Shown in pieces: positions 10,102-19,015 of a stretch of DNA of 19,015 nt (its first letter is position 1; each line of letters starts with the position of its first letter). The position numbers were made by a program, and so were the translations under genes. This DNA comes from Chromera velia (lineage: Eukaryota; Sar; Chromeraceae). Below the pieces are notes generated by a model. It was not told the DNA's origin. It did no database searches and was given only the letters and a program-made list of their open reading frames with translations. The stretch is taken from assembly GCA_018398765.1 (NCBI GenBank), contig JAHBMJ010002434.1:1-19015 (forward strand). The letters run 5' to 3'.

Positions 10102-10533
10102 ATGACGTTTCTCCCTTCGTCGTATGCGAATGCTTTTCAAAAGTTGGAGGGGGGTCTCCCCTCTAATTTTTTTGTCGAGGCCGTCTACGAAGTTCTGCAT
10201 ATACCGAAGGGCTATTATGCTGTTCGCTTTTTCACAGAGCAAGGGGCTGAACTGTTCTTAAAGCTTTGTAAGAATCTACAGGCTGCTCCCCTTTATAACA
10301 AATGTCCGTCCCCTCAAGCACATGTGGGGATTGTCCTTGGTCTGCTCTTTGTGAGTGAGTTTTTGCTGGGAGGTAAATTCACTGTTGACAATACACAGCG
10401 GGTTGTCATTTTACGTGTACTACCTCCAAAGAAATGTTTTTTAGGCTTCTTCCCGAAGCCGCCTGCGGTGAATCATGATGGAGGGAGATTAGATTTGAGG
10501 GAGGGAGGGAGGAAGGGATATGAATTAAAATAA
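10102..10533 (+). CDS. Possible plus-strand gene or exon, unknown function
   Basis: An open frame of 143 codons starts with ATG directly after a strong splice-acceptor-like tract. The protein has ordinary globular composition: 'SNFFVEAVYEVLHIPKGYYA' and 'RFFTEQGAELFLKLCKNLQ', then a hydrophobic 'HVGIVLGLLFVSEFLLGG'. The 'KGYYAVRF' stretch resembles RNP1 of RNA-binding domains but does not match its consensus. The frame's last 20 codons are purine-rich and simple, and a TAAAATAAAATAAAAG tract with AATAAA follows at once. It could be a single-copy gene, an exon, or part of a retroelement. I do not recognise a family. Confidence 0.4.
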   Translation: MTFLPSSYANAFQKLEGGLPSNFFVEAVYEVLHIPKGYYAVRFFTEQGAELFLKLCKNLQAAPLYNKCPSPQAHVGIVLGLLFVSEFLLGGKFTVDNTQRVVILRVLPPKKCFLGFFPKPPAVNHDGGRLDLREGGRKGYELK

Positions 10534-11198
10534 AATAAAAGAGAGGGAAAGCAGAATCAGAGAGACAGAAAGCATTGACTGACCTCTGAAGATCTTGGTA
10601 AGTTGTACCTCCGTCGATCGAGCCCGTCAGTCACTGATAGCATGACTCCGTATTGGGATGTGTTGTGGTCTGCAGCCTGTCTAAAAGCTGCAACAAAAGA
10701 GGAAATGGCTTGAATATCTGCTTGAATCTGTTATAAAATGGGGCGACGTAGATCGGGGCGGTTAGAGAGTCAGGTGGTGGTCTGCTGATCAGGATCCAGA
10801 GTCCACATCTGTGTGAAAACGGACGGTGTGTTTGGAAGTGGAATGAGGGATCCCATTCTGTGATAGAGGCTACCTCCTATCTTAAATGACTGAACCCCCG
10901 CAGGAAGCTGCCTCACTTCTACACTCAGAGTCTGGGATGCAAAAGTAAATGCGTTGTTAGATGAGCGGATGTTGGTGAGTAGGTGGGCATGCTTTCGGTG
11001 GATGAGCGGAGATGGCTGGCCTTACCTGAATTCTTTGGGTGCGACTTGGAGGCGGATTGCAATGCTAGGCACAGAAGGGGAGAAGAAAGTAAGGAACACT
11101 TAGCCGTGTTGACAGCAGATCTCCCACTTGTTTGCCTCTATGTAGTTGTTCTGTGCGGACACCTCTTTCTCCCACACGTGTGCTTAGCACTCAGTCTA
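10534..11198. other. Region without a recognised gene
   Basis: Only short frames are seen. A plus-strand donor-like site (CTTG|GTAAGT) occurs near 10598. Nothing here supports a gene call. Confidence 0.5.
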
Positions 11199-11797
11199 TT
11201 AACAGATTTGCCGGCTGCCGAGAGACCTCATGCAGGAGACGAAATTGCTTGTCATCTGTAGCAGCAACCAAAGGTGTGCCTGCCACTCAAGGGGGGCTCC
11301 CTGCACTGGAGTAAGACCTGTTTCCTGTAGTGTGAGGGTCCCTGTGTGGGGTGTGTACCTATGGTGTCGAAATAGGCTGGAACGGCCGTTCTTAACATCG
11401 TCGTACCCATACACAGTAGAAGGCTCTGAGGGAATGGGTGCAAACACGTGTTAGACAGCTTGTGGTGTCATAGAGATAAGTGCGGGTGGAGCAGAGAGTG
11501 GCGGAGGAGGGACTGTAGGTGGGGGAGGGAGTGGCACTGGAGGGGGACGGGGAGGTGCGAGTTGAGGCGGTGGAAGCACAATGGGCTACCAATTAACTGG
11601 GAGGGGAGCTGGAAGAATTGCGGGAGGGGGAGGCGCCACTTGAGGCAGTGGATGTACAATGGGCTGCCAATTCTGAGGAGGTGGTCCAAGGGGAGGGGGG
11701 GGCAGTTACTGGTTCGCCATGTTTGTTTGAGATCTTGACACGGTACGATTTTCATAGCAAGAAACAAACGATCGGAGCAAACATCAGCATGAAACAA
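11199..11797 (-). pseudogene. Proline-rich reading frame broken by two stops
   Basis: One minus-strand frame stays readable for about 200 codons except for a TAG at 11586-11588 and a TAA at 11451-11453. It reads 'KSYRVKISNKHGEPVTAPPP', then a proline-rich region, then 'HVFAPIPSEPSTVYGYDDVK'. Two 78-bp (26-codon) units are visible: 'NWQPIVHPLPQVAPPPP' in the upstream unit and 'NW*PIVLPPPQLAPPRP' in the other. The TAG replaces the CAG (Gln) of the intact unit, so it is a simple C-to-T change on the coding strand. A decayed gene or retroelement gag-like fragment is possible; the family is unknown. Intron excision of the stops cannot be excluded. Confidence 0.45.
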
Positions 11798-12536
11798 ATC
11801 TTTGGATCGATTTGACACTGGAACACACCGGAGGCCCAAATTAAATACAGATGAATTAAATATCCGGTAAATATGCCGCTGTGGAGAGGGGGCACAGTAA
11901 GTATGCCACTGCAGTGATGGTAGGGGAGGGATGATATGACAGCCTCAAATCCGAAAAAGATCATAAAGACGGCGGAGACGGAGTATGAAGACAGTGGAGA
12001 GGTGAGATACGTGTAGACGGCACGTTTTTTTCGCTTGCAGGACCATTTTTGGCGGTGGCTTTCCGTGGGGGCCCCTCGCGCGTGTGTCTAAAAAAACGCG
12101 TGCAGGCGCATGTGGCTAAAAAAAAAGGCTCACTGGGTTAAGTATAGTAGATTAGGGGTTAATTGAGAGTTAAAGGTGGGTGGTACGGGTATCTCTTCTA
12201 CTTTTACAAGAGTATCCTTTCTCTTATGCATAGTCTGCATCAGGGTACGTGCCTACATATACCTACGTACTCATTCTTAGTCTCTGTCTAACTATCGCAC
12301 GATTCTTTATCGTACATTTTCCTAAAATTTCTAGCTTAGTTCAAATTAGTTCAAATCAGCCTAATCTCATGTCTTTAATAACTGATATGCCGCCCACCTC
12401 CCTGACACTACGAGCCACTTGAAAGATAACTTAAAATTCATGGGAGTTTCTCAAATACCATCTCTTCAAGCAAGTTCCCATCGTCCTCCTCCTGTCTTCT
12501 TCATCGTTTTTAGTCGTTTCTCCTCAAACTTCTTAT
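11798..12536. other. Intergenic, turning AT-rich, no gene seen
   Basis: Short frames only. Around 12024-12132 two stretches of 'taaaaaaacgcg' and 'ctaaaaaaaaagg' type flank a GC-rich segment. From about 12140 the sequence becomes AT-rich. Confidence 0.5.
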
Positions 12537-12674
12537 ATGTCGCCGGCGTCTTCTGCTGCTGAGGTAGGAAACGCCGCCATCTCCCTTGCTAGGGCGGCTT
12601 TGGCTGGAAAAGACCTCAGGTTCACCTCCCGCCTAGCCTCTTGCCTACTCTTAATTGCCATTAATTACCATTAA
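12537..12674 (+). CDS. Small open frame of 45 codons, uncertain
   Basis: ATG-initiated frame beginning MSPASSAAEVGNAAISLARA and ending in 'IAINYH'. It is GC-rich against an AT-rich surround and follows a pyrimidine-rich leader. 'GCTGAG|GTAGGA' at about 12560 looks like a splice donor, so this could be a first exon. No family is recognised, and chance cannot be excluded. Confidence 0.25.
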   Translation: MSPASSAAEVGNAAISLARAALAGKDLRFTSRLASCLLLIAINYH

Positions 12675-13777
12675 TAGACCGTAATAGACGAAAGCAGATT
12701 TACAGCAACATGCCTCTGGAGTGTGTAAGATAGAATCTGCTAATAAAATGCATTATGCTAGTGTATGCTAGTAATATGATCTGTAACAACGTACTTTAAT
12801 ATCCCTAATACATAGAAAATTGAAACAAACTAAATAAAAAATTAAAGTTTAAAGTTTACTAGTAAGATAGTCTATACGAGATGGTTTGAGGTCAGACTTT
12901 AATCGGGCTTTATCTAAAGCTTTATTCTAAAAATAATTTTTATTGCAGATCATATCTAGCATTTCTATAACTTTTTGTAGGGTTACTAGGAAGTTTATAC
13001 AGGATCGACACGATGCCTTACTTAACTCTCGACCATCTAGGCCAGTGCCTACCGCACTGCTTGATTCAACCCAGTGTAAGTGGTTGTTTTAGCATCGGTT
13101 CTGTGCTCTCCAAAGTTCAAGCAAACATGACAGATCGAGTGACACAGCAAGCATCGGTGTTTCTTTGCAATAGCGTGTCTTTCTCTCTGGATTTATATTC
13201 ACTAATGTGTAAAGACGGCGTGAGATTTCAGGACGATCGATCGTCGCCTGAGAACAACTCAATTAGCGTTTCGACCCGAGCAAAGTGGCAGCCCTCACAC
13301 GCGCGGATCGGGTGTCTTTGTGCTCACAGTGCTGTAGTGGCAATCAGGGTGTGCGGGTTCTTCAGAAAAGAAAGAAAGATAGAGGAAGAAAAGTGGTCGA
13401 ATGAAGAAGTCGGGTGGAGGAATTGAGGTTCGAAAATTCTTGCACCCACATTCCATTCGACTTCTTTTCTCTTTGTGTGGGCCCAAGTGTCAAACGTGCA
13501 AGTACAAGCAAACTTCAATATGCAAAGTGAACGAATCCGAAAGACTTCGGTTAAGTTAGTGACAGGAGAAGTGCACTTATACTTCCTCTCTTTTTCTCTT
13601 TCATTGTTCTTTTTCCATTCTCTAGACGTACTGCCTTTTTTTTCGCGTCTTGTGTGTGAGGGTGTAGGGGCAAAGACATTCAGATCTGAAGATGGAGAAA
13701 GAGATGGACAGGAAGATAGAGGAGACAAATATATGCAGTCAGTCTCCTCTTCTTCTCATTTTTTTACGATTTGCGGT
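12675..13777. other. AT-rich block and weakly coding flank
   Basis: 12675-13010 is AT-rich, non-coding, and similar in composition to 1-1185. A plus-strand frame from ATG 13013 to 13426 (137 codons) has unremarkable composition and ends in a repeat-like Lys/Glu/Trp tail. I see no splice or family support for it, so I do not call it a gene. Confidence 0.4.
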
Positions 13778-13910
13778 TTATGATGAGACTTGACAATGTA
13801 CGGTGGGGTGCGTACAGAAAAGACGGAGTTGGACAACCACCATCAGGAGGTTCTGAGGGTCCAGTGAAAGAACATGCAGCAGCACTTCTTGATCAACCAC
13901 CAGGCCTCCC
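13778..13910 (-). CDS. Possible terminal exon, unknown
   Basis: After an acceptor-like CACACTGTCAG, one frame (one base, then codons) reads GGLVVDQEVLLHVLSLDPQN and stays open to a TAA at 13778-13780. The composition is protein-like. It lies about 550 bp downstream of the PPPDE gene on the same strand and could be its last exon, but I found no donor in matching phase. Confidence 0.25.
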
Positions 13911-14464
13911 CTGACAGTGTGCGCCTTCCTCCTTTTCTTTGTCCTTCCTTCGATTCAGCAGAATGCTGAAAAGCATGTACATCCATCTACCCATTCTTCC
14001 AACCGTTTGCCTTCTCCCCTTCCACCGCTCACAAGACACGCACCAAAAGGTTTTTGATCTCAACAGGTTTGTGTGCACCCTGCCAATTCTCTTCGCACCC
14101 ACTCACCCACCTACCCACCCCATACATCTACCAACCAACCGACCCAGACAGCCAAGCAGCCAGTCACCCACCCACCCACCCACCCACCCACCCAATGAAA
14201 GAGCAGACCAGAGGAGAGTGCTTCGTTACTTGTGCCTTCTGCTCTGGGCCCAGGGCCTATCACACTTTCTGCCTCCACAATCTCATCCTGCCTACAGCAC
14301 CAACTCCGTCAGTCCAGTCCTTTGAAGTGGCAGACGAGCGAGTGCTGTTAAAAGGCCAGTCTCTGCTTTGGAGGTGGCGTGTGTGCGGGACCTCCATTGG
14401 CTGCGGGAGGACGGACCAAGATGGTTTGTGAGCCTGCACTGCACTCAAATCCCATGATGCTCAT
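13911..14464. repeat. Non-coding stretch with a (CCCA)n tract
   Basis: The stretch 14098-14196 is a degenerate CCCA/CCAA simple repeat, cleanest at 14166-14196. Open frames through it encode only Thr/His/Pro runs. No gene is supported in the rest. Confidence 0.6.
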
Positions 14465-16680
14465 TCAACTTTCCCCACCTATGAAAGTCCTTGAGGGGGC
14501 GTTTGATTCTGACCGGGTGACTGTCAGCGGTGGAGACGGGGGGGAAGAGTGACGCAGAGGAACCGACTGAGGAGAGTCCGCCTGGGACGGCAGGGGGGAA
14601 GAATCGGAAAGGTTCACTGACGAATTCTCAGACAGGGAGGCACACACTGTTGCTCCCTTCTTTTTCTGCGGGACGTCTATGCTCGGTGGAGGAGAAGGGG
14701 GAGGGGACGCCACATCAGAGCAACACGAAAGCCAACCGAGGGAAGCGCACATCGTAGTGTCAGAGTGCGTGAGAGAGGCGGTCAAACGCCTATCTTTCTC
14801 ACAAAGGAGACGCGCAAAATCGCGATCACTCGCGGGCAAGGATGCGACTGGCTCTACAACCTGAGGCTCCGAGGAACCTGAGCACTCGGATCCCGTGTCC
14901 AAGTTGCCGCCCCGGTCACCTTCCGGGGAAACATGAGGGCTCCAGTGGGAGGAGTCTTCGAACGACTGTCCCCGAGGCTGGTTGACAGCCTTTGGGGGAG
15001 TGATGGACTCAGAGTCTGTTGGGGGCTGGGATTCGGACGGTGGGGGACTCTTGGGAGAGGCGTCTGAGACCGCATGCGGTGGGGGCAAGAGAGCCAACTG
15101 CTCCCGTCCGATGACAGAAGGCCGCGACAGCGAGAGCTTCTCTACTGTTCTTCTCTCCAGATCCTCCTTACCCTTCATGCCGGCGCAACGGTAGAGCTTC
15201 GTCTCCAGATCTACACGCACCTCGCAGGCTCTTTTTTTCCATTTCTCCACCTCATTCTGCGGATCCACCCCGATTGTCTTCTGTAGCAGAGCGGCAGGGA
15301 GGTGAAGGCGCGGTGACTATCATGGAGATGTGGGGGGAACGGCTTCAAGGTCGAATTTGCTCCCTCTACTTCCCGCATTGCCTCCAGCAACGCCTCAGAA
15401 AAGTGAACGCAATTATGGCGAAACAGGTCATAGGCTCTCCCCAGCCACCCGTTCCAATGAAGTTCGTCGACTATGTGGAAGATCTGATCATGTGAGAGCC
15501 CGGTCTCTCCGAGAGACACCTCCCAGGCAGGCTCCTTTCCCCAGCTCGGGAACGTCCCCGCCACCATCCCGATAATGCCCCCAATGTCCGTGCCATTGGG
15601 GACCTTCTCTTCATCTTCCTCGAATGCCCACTCAAGGCCCCCGACGACCAACGAAACGTGGTACACCCCCCCCGACCCATTCTGCTCCGCAACAGATTCA
15701 GGGGACCGGCAAGGCTAGTAAGATGATACCCCCTCACGCTGACTGGCATGCAGGGTTGCGCAGGAAGAGAGGAACGATGCGACTCTACAGGAAACGACGG
15801 CAGACGCATCGACCAGGGTTTGGGGACTTTCTTCAAGAGACTGCAGGCTGCCTCTGCACACGCCTAAAGCGATCCCCGAATGGCGACATTCTGTGCAGCG
15901 ACACAGCCCTGCTCGAATTCGAATTGAAAAACCTCTGATTCGACCGACAACTGCGCACCTGTTTCAGCTGAGAGGCAATTTGGATCATCCTCCTGAATGT
16001 AGCAGCTAGCTGGGGCCCTCACAAGAATGTTGAGCGGTCTACCCTCATCTGCTAGAGCTTTGACTGCTGTCAGCTCGTCTGTCGATACAAGCACCGCTGC
16101 ACAGAGGCACAGGGCAGAAGAACGAGGGGCAAAGAAAGAATGAAACGCGAGAGAGGGGGGAGAGCAAGTGGTGAAGAAAGAATGAAAAACGAGAGAGGGG
16201 GAATGAGACAGGGGGAAAAGCCACACAGAAGAGAGGGCTAGTACAGGAAGAATGACAGAAACGCTTTGACAGTCGTTGCGGGTCAGGAACCTGTTAGATT
16301 CAGTGTACATGTGTTTCGTTCGGTCATCGTGCATGAAGTAGAAAAGAGCATGCAGAAAACACGGCAAGCTTACCGTAGCGATGCTCCTCGAGACGTGCTT
16401 TCCCAGTTGAGGCCTCTCAAATCCCTCCAGCGCTTCCGCCTCCTCCAGAAAAAACATGACAAAGATTACACTGTGTACACTGTATTAGACAAGTTTGACT
16501 TGTAGGCAACAGCTCTTTGTCGTTCCCAGTTCGTCGTGCACTTTTGACCATGCACTGAAAATCTTGCACAACCTGAAGCTTGAGCGTTAATTGACCCATC
16601 TGTATGGAGTCGTGAAGGTCGATCGAACAAGTTACAGATCGAAGAACATCTTGGGGCTCTGTATTCGGGTGCGTGTTCAT
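14465..16680 (-). CDS. PPPDE / DeSI-type deSUMOylating isopeptidase-like protein
   Basis: PPPDE proteins are papain-fold thiol isopeptidases that remove SUMO or ubiquitin. Their catalytic pair is a His after the second strand and a Cys in an 'HNC.xFS' motif. Both are visible: His in 'GVYHVSLVVGGLEWAF' (codon 15658-15660) and Cys in 'YDLFRHNCVHFSEALLEA' (codon 15409-15411). The first strand is 'VSVRGYHLTSLAG'. After the Cys comes 'LPAALLQKTIGVDP', like the DeSI-1 C-terminal segment. Exon model: first exon from ATG 16680; 16413-16374; 16096-15959; 15853-15370; 15316-14465. Joins after 16413 match in phase, with one exception: a one-base frame break at 15666-15673. Intron 15369-15317 is only 53 nt but phase 0 on both sides. 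The last exon adds about 260 residues rich in Ser, Pro and Glu, probably disordered. Confidence 0.75.
15666..15673 (-). other. Apparent one-base frameshift at a C8/G8 run inside the PPPDE domain
   Basis: The first strand ('GYHLTSLAGPLNLLRSRMG') is in one frame and the catalytic His strand ('GGVYHVSLVV') is in the next. They abut at a run of eight G's on the coding strand. One additional G would join them with the spacing expected for DeSI-1-type domains. The simplest cause is a homopolymer sequencing or assembly error. A true mutation is the alternative. Confidence 0.7.
16374..16680 (-). CDS. PPPDE gene, 5' exons (N-terminus, partly resolved)
   Basis: A frame from ATG at 16678-16680 reads MNTHPNTEPQDVLRSVTCS, then 'QMGQLTLKLQVVQDFQCMVK'. 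It stays open until a TGA near 16418. The same frame resumes after that TGA as 'ASTGKARLEEHRY', whose donor (TACG|GTAAGC at 16373) joins in phase 1 to 'AVLVSTDELTAVKALADEG' at 16096. A short intron must therefore remove the TGA. Candidates are donor ACAA|GTCAAA with acceptor TTTGAG, or donor CAT|GTTTTT with acceptor GAGAG. The N-terminal part matches no family I know. Confidence 0.45.
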
Positions 16681-17287
16681 ACCACAGTACGTACTGCATG
16701 AGCATATACGTACTAGCTGTATATACGTACATATATCAATATATATAGTATCGATCGATCGACATGCATGTGCATATATCGATATATGCATGCAATTATA
16801 GTTGAATACACGCCCGCGGAGAGGCGCGATATAAGAAGAATTATATAGTTTTTATAAGCATGCGACTTAGTAATTAAACAAGTTTGTTCGCGCGCATTCG
16901 CGCGCGTTCGCGCGCGAAGGCATGCATGCAATTAAGTGTTGTTAAAGTGTTTGCGCTTCGATCCTGCATGCAGGCGGCCGGTGTCATGCATGCATGCATG
17001 CATGCATCATTGCGGTGCGGCGTCTCCACGTCAATTTCTCAATTAAATTTCTCAATGTCAGAAGCTATACAAGTCTGAAATCTCTCCGACTGCAGCAGCC
17101 GGAAGCACTGTTCGTGTCTGAACAAACGTCCGAAATTGTGTCTCATGCTCAACGCCGCTTTCACATCAACGGGGCTGTGAAGATATCTCACTGGCAACCT
17201 TTGCTGCACCGTGACGGCTCCTCGGAGTGTTTTCCCGTCTCTTTTTCCCTCCCTCCTTTCGTCCTGATTCCTTCTCTGTTTCGGGGG
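16681..17287. promoter_or_regulatory. Divergent promoter region dense in palindromes
   Basis: Lies between the PPPDE start (minus) and the plus-strand gene. It contains CGATCGATCG at 16752-16761; ATATCGATATAT at about 16777-16788; TGCATGCA at about 16786, 16922 and 16964; a run of GCATGCAT at 16984-17008; a triple 'CGCGCG' cluster at 16888-16917; and TA-rich steps such as 'gtatatacgtacatatat' near 16720. TGCATGCA is a known ApiAP2-type binding core in alveolates. A role in controlling both genes is inferred from position. Confidence 0.5.
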
Positions 17288-18847
17288 ATGGCCTCACCGG
17301 CTGCGGAGTCCCTGGAGCTCAAAGGGCTCATCCAAAAGCCATATGGAGTCCGTCTCCTCTCTCTCTTTGCTGTGGATGACCTGAGAAGTGTATTCGCTCT
17401 CTGCAAAGAAGTATACGACTGGGCGGGAGTGGAGACGAATGTGCAAAGTCTCCTGTCTCTTCCATGCTGGTCTCTGGGCTTTTCCCATTGCCTTTTGCCC
17501 CAGCCAGGACCCCAAAAAGATCTTCTGACAAGGACTCGCCTCTACCTTCACCTTGGTCATGTCGATCGGCTGAGGTGAGTATGGACTTGATGGCCTGCAC
17601 CCTTGCTTCGATTTATTCATATTTCTTTCCTCCACACCCGCCTAGGATTCACGGAGTTGGTTAATTTCAGCGGAAATCCACAATTTCCTCTCTCTCTTCT
17701 CCCCTCCCCTCTCGATCTCTGCGTGCAGGGACGCAGTGCAACTTGACGCAGATTGCCAGAAGGATGCGTCACTCAAGTGGAGCCAAACGATTCAGAATCT
17801 TTGGCTCAGGAAGCCGGATGGAGACGGGGGGAGGTGGAGGCAAGTCTCGCTTCGCGTTTTTGCAGTCTTGACAGGTAGATTCCAGTGCGATGAGGTGTTG
17901 GCGAGTGCGGGGTGCAAACTCGGGCTGCCAGGGGAGGAGGAGTGTTTCATGAGTGGCCTCCTATCGAGATGTCCTTTTGTGGAGGTGGTGAAAAGAATTT
18001 ATGAGGGGCTTGGGATCCCACAATCACAACTGAAATTTGCTTGGGAAATTGTCTGGCTCCCCTCAGTTGTACTCAACAAGTCAGCCCTCGTGGTATCGTG
18101 GGCGGTGGGGAAATTTGAGGAGACGGTGCGCGCATCGCTGCCCTTTTGGTCTAGAGAGTGGACACCTGAAGAGAAGAGGAGAGCGGTGTTTGTTACCATG
18201 TTTGAGGGAATGCAGGTCGCACTGCGGGTGGGTTTTGGAGTGTTGGGGGGTGACATGGTGTCCAATTACCCTTTTCTGCAACCGGGGGATGAGAAGGGGG
18301 CAGGGCATCCTGGTGTGTCTATAGGCCCAAGCGGCTTCTGTTCACACACCCGTTCTCCTTGTCTCTCTTCACTCATCCATAGGCCCAAGCGGCTTCTGTA
18401 TGTTTCTGTTCACACACTTGATCTCTCTTCATTCATCCACAGGCCTAACCAGCGGCCCAAGCGGTTTTTCTTCAATGACACATATTATTAATTGATCTCT
18501 CTTCATTCATTCACGGGCCCAAGCGGCTTCTGTTCACACACTCGTTCTCCTTGTCTCGCCCGCATACCCAAACAGCTTCTGTTCATAAACTCATACATAC
18601 TCATAAACACGCTCGCTCTCTCCGTTTCTCTTCATTCATCCACCTGCAGGCCTAAGCGGATTCTGTTACTGCACACACTTCCTTTCTATGCCCCTCTTTC
18701 TCCATACACCCACACACCCAAACATTCACCCACATGCCCAAACGGCTTCTGTTCATACACTTGCTTATCTAGCTTTATCCACAGGCCCAAACGGCTTCTG
18801 TTTACATCTCTCCCTCTTGAACTCACTAAGCGCTGGACCCATACGCG
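17288..18847 (+). CDS. Spliced plus-strand gene of unknown function
   Basis: Exon 1 runs from ATG 17288 (MASPAAESLELKGLIQ) to 17574, with donor GAG|GTGAGT. Intron 17575-17728 ends in a long pyrimidine tract and GCGTGCAG. Exon 2 starts at 17729 in matching phase 2, reading 'DRLRDAVQLDADCQKDASLK'. It continues as an ordinary globular sequence: 'CPFVEVVKRIYEGLGIPQSQ', 'WEIVWLPSVVLNKSALVVSW', 'WTPEEKRRAVFVTMFEGMQV'. Exon 2 probably ends at 18312 (CCTG|GTGTGT, phase 1), just before a minisatellite. A further exon, 18785-18847 (acceptor TTATCCACAG, donor CGCG|GTGAGC, phase 1 to 1), would continue as 'GPNGFCLHLSLLNSLSAGPI'. The gene then leaves the window. The frame is open upstream of 17288, so an earlier start is possible. 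No family recognised. Confidence 0.6.
18315..18805 (+). repeat. Degenerate minisatellite, about eight copies, with acceptor-like unit
   Basis: The core 'cAGGCCCAAGCGGCTTCTGT' is followed by 'tcacacac' and preceded by 'cttcattcatccac'. Cores start near 18323, 18381, 18441, 18514, 18566, 18647, 18734 and 18783, spaced about 36-87 bp apart. Most copies read pyrimidine-rich tract plus YAG|GCC, a good 3' splice site. It sits between exon 2 and the candidate exon 3, whose first bases match the repeat core. Confidence 0.8.
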
Positions 18848-19015
18848 GTGAGCCTCTCTATAATATTTCAAAGCGAATACTACAGCATCCATAGCGATAC
18901 ATACTATATATAGACAATATTTTGTGTCCTAAATCCTCAAGTGGAGGTAGAAGGAAGTCGAGAAACCAGGTGCTGAAGAACGATAAGAGGGACCAAGTAG
19001 AAGGAAAGAAGACGG
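18848..19015. other. Window end, probable intron
   Basis: Follows the GTGAGC donor at 18848. No coding signal is seen. A short TA-rich segment lies at about 18898-18922. Confidence 0.4.

Noticed and set aside
14054-14431. Plus-strand frames rich in Thr-His-Pro
   Set aside because: Translation of a CCCA simple repeat, no other coding evidence.
15370-15853. Short intron instead of a frameshift in the PPPDE gene (GTAGAG to TTACTAG, 74 nt)
   Set aside because: Phase allows it, but it would delete the first conserved strand 'GYHLTSL' and the loop that fits the family spacing. Kept as the alternative.
15864-16457. Single continuous frame starting MFFLEEAEALEGFERPQL
   Set aside because: It reads through an intron, and its first part cannot be joined in phase to the acceptor at 16097. 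The overlapping frame 'ASTGKARLEEHRY' can.
16994-17287. N-terminal extension MHACIIAV of the plus-strand gene
   Set aside because: It starts inside a GCAT repeat and lacks support; the ATG at 17288 is more likely, although an upstream start is not excluded.
18315-18805. CRISPR-like spaced repeats
   Set aside because: Units are degenerate, spacing is irregular, there are no cas genes and the context is a eukaryotic intron.

Overview
The window looks like nuclear DNA of an intron-rich, unicellular eukaryote. Coding sequence is split by GT-AG introns. There are many microsatellites, low-complexity protein tails, and repeated TGCATGCA palindromes of the kind known as ApiAP2-type sites in alveolates. 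A chromerid-like alga (Chromera type) would fit, but the organism is an inference from style, not from a marker gene. No bacterial operon, rRNA, tRNA, CRISPR array or complete transposon was seen.

Layout. 1-1185 is AT-rich non-coding DNA. 1425-9311 (minus) is one gene of about 13 exons. I rebuilt it by matching splice phases, and it encodes a DUF155 / RMND1-Sif2-like membrane protein of about 1130 residues. Its family core is cut into small exons (nos. 4-11) and carries a disordered insertion of roughly 340 residues. About 9660-10533 (plus) holds a possible gene of unknown function. About 11199-11797 (minus) is a proline-rich reading frame broken by two stops. 12100-13000 is a second AT-rich block. 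14465-16680 (minus) is a PPPDE/DeSI-type thiol-isopeptidase gene with a long Ser/Pro tail. Its reading frame breaks at a run of eight C's. 16690-17010 is a dense cluster of palindromes between that gene and a divergent plus-strand gene. 17288 to at least 18847 is the plus-strand gene, which I could not identify. It contains an eight-copy minisatellite.

Two genes could link to protein quality or organelle control. DUF155 proteins (RMND1, Sif2, plant RRG) are mostly organelle or membrane proteins. PPPDE proteins remove SUMO or ubiquitin. Nothing in the sequence ties the two together.

The most unusual signal is at exon edges. In the DUF155 gene, the end of exon 8 plus its splice donor is present three times in a 96-bp tandem repeat, in frame and without stops. 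In the plus-strand gene, an acceptor-like site plus the start of an exon has been copied about eight times. Both could make alternative splice forms.
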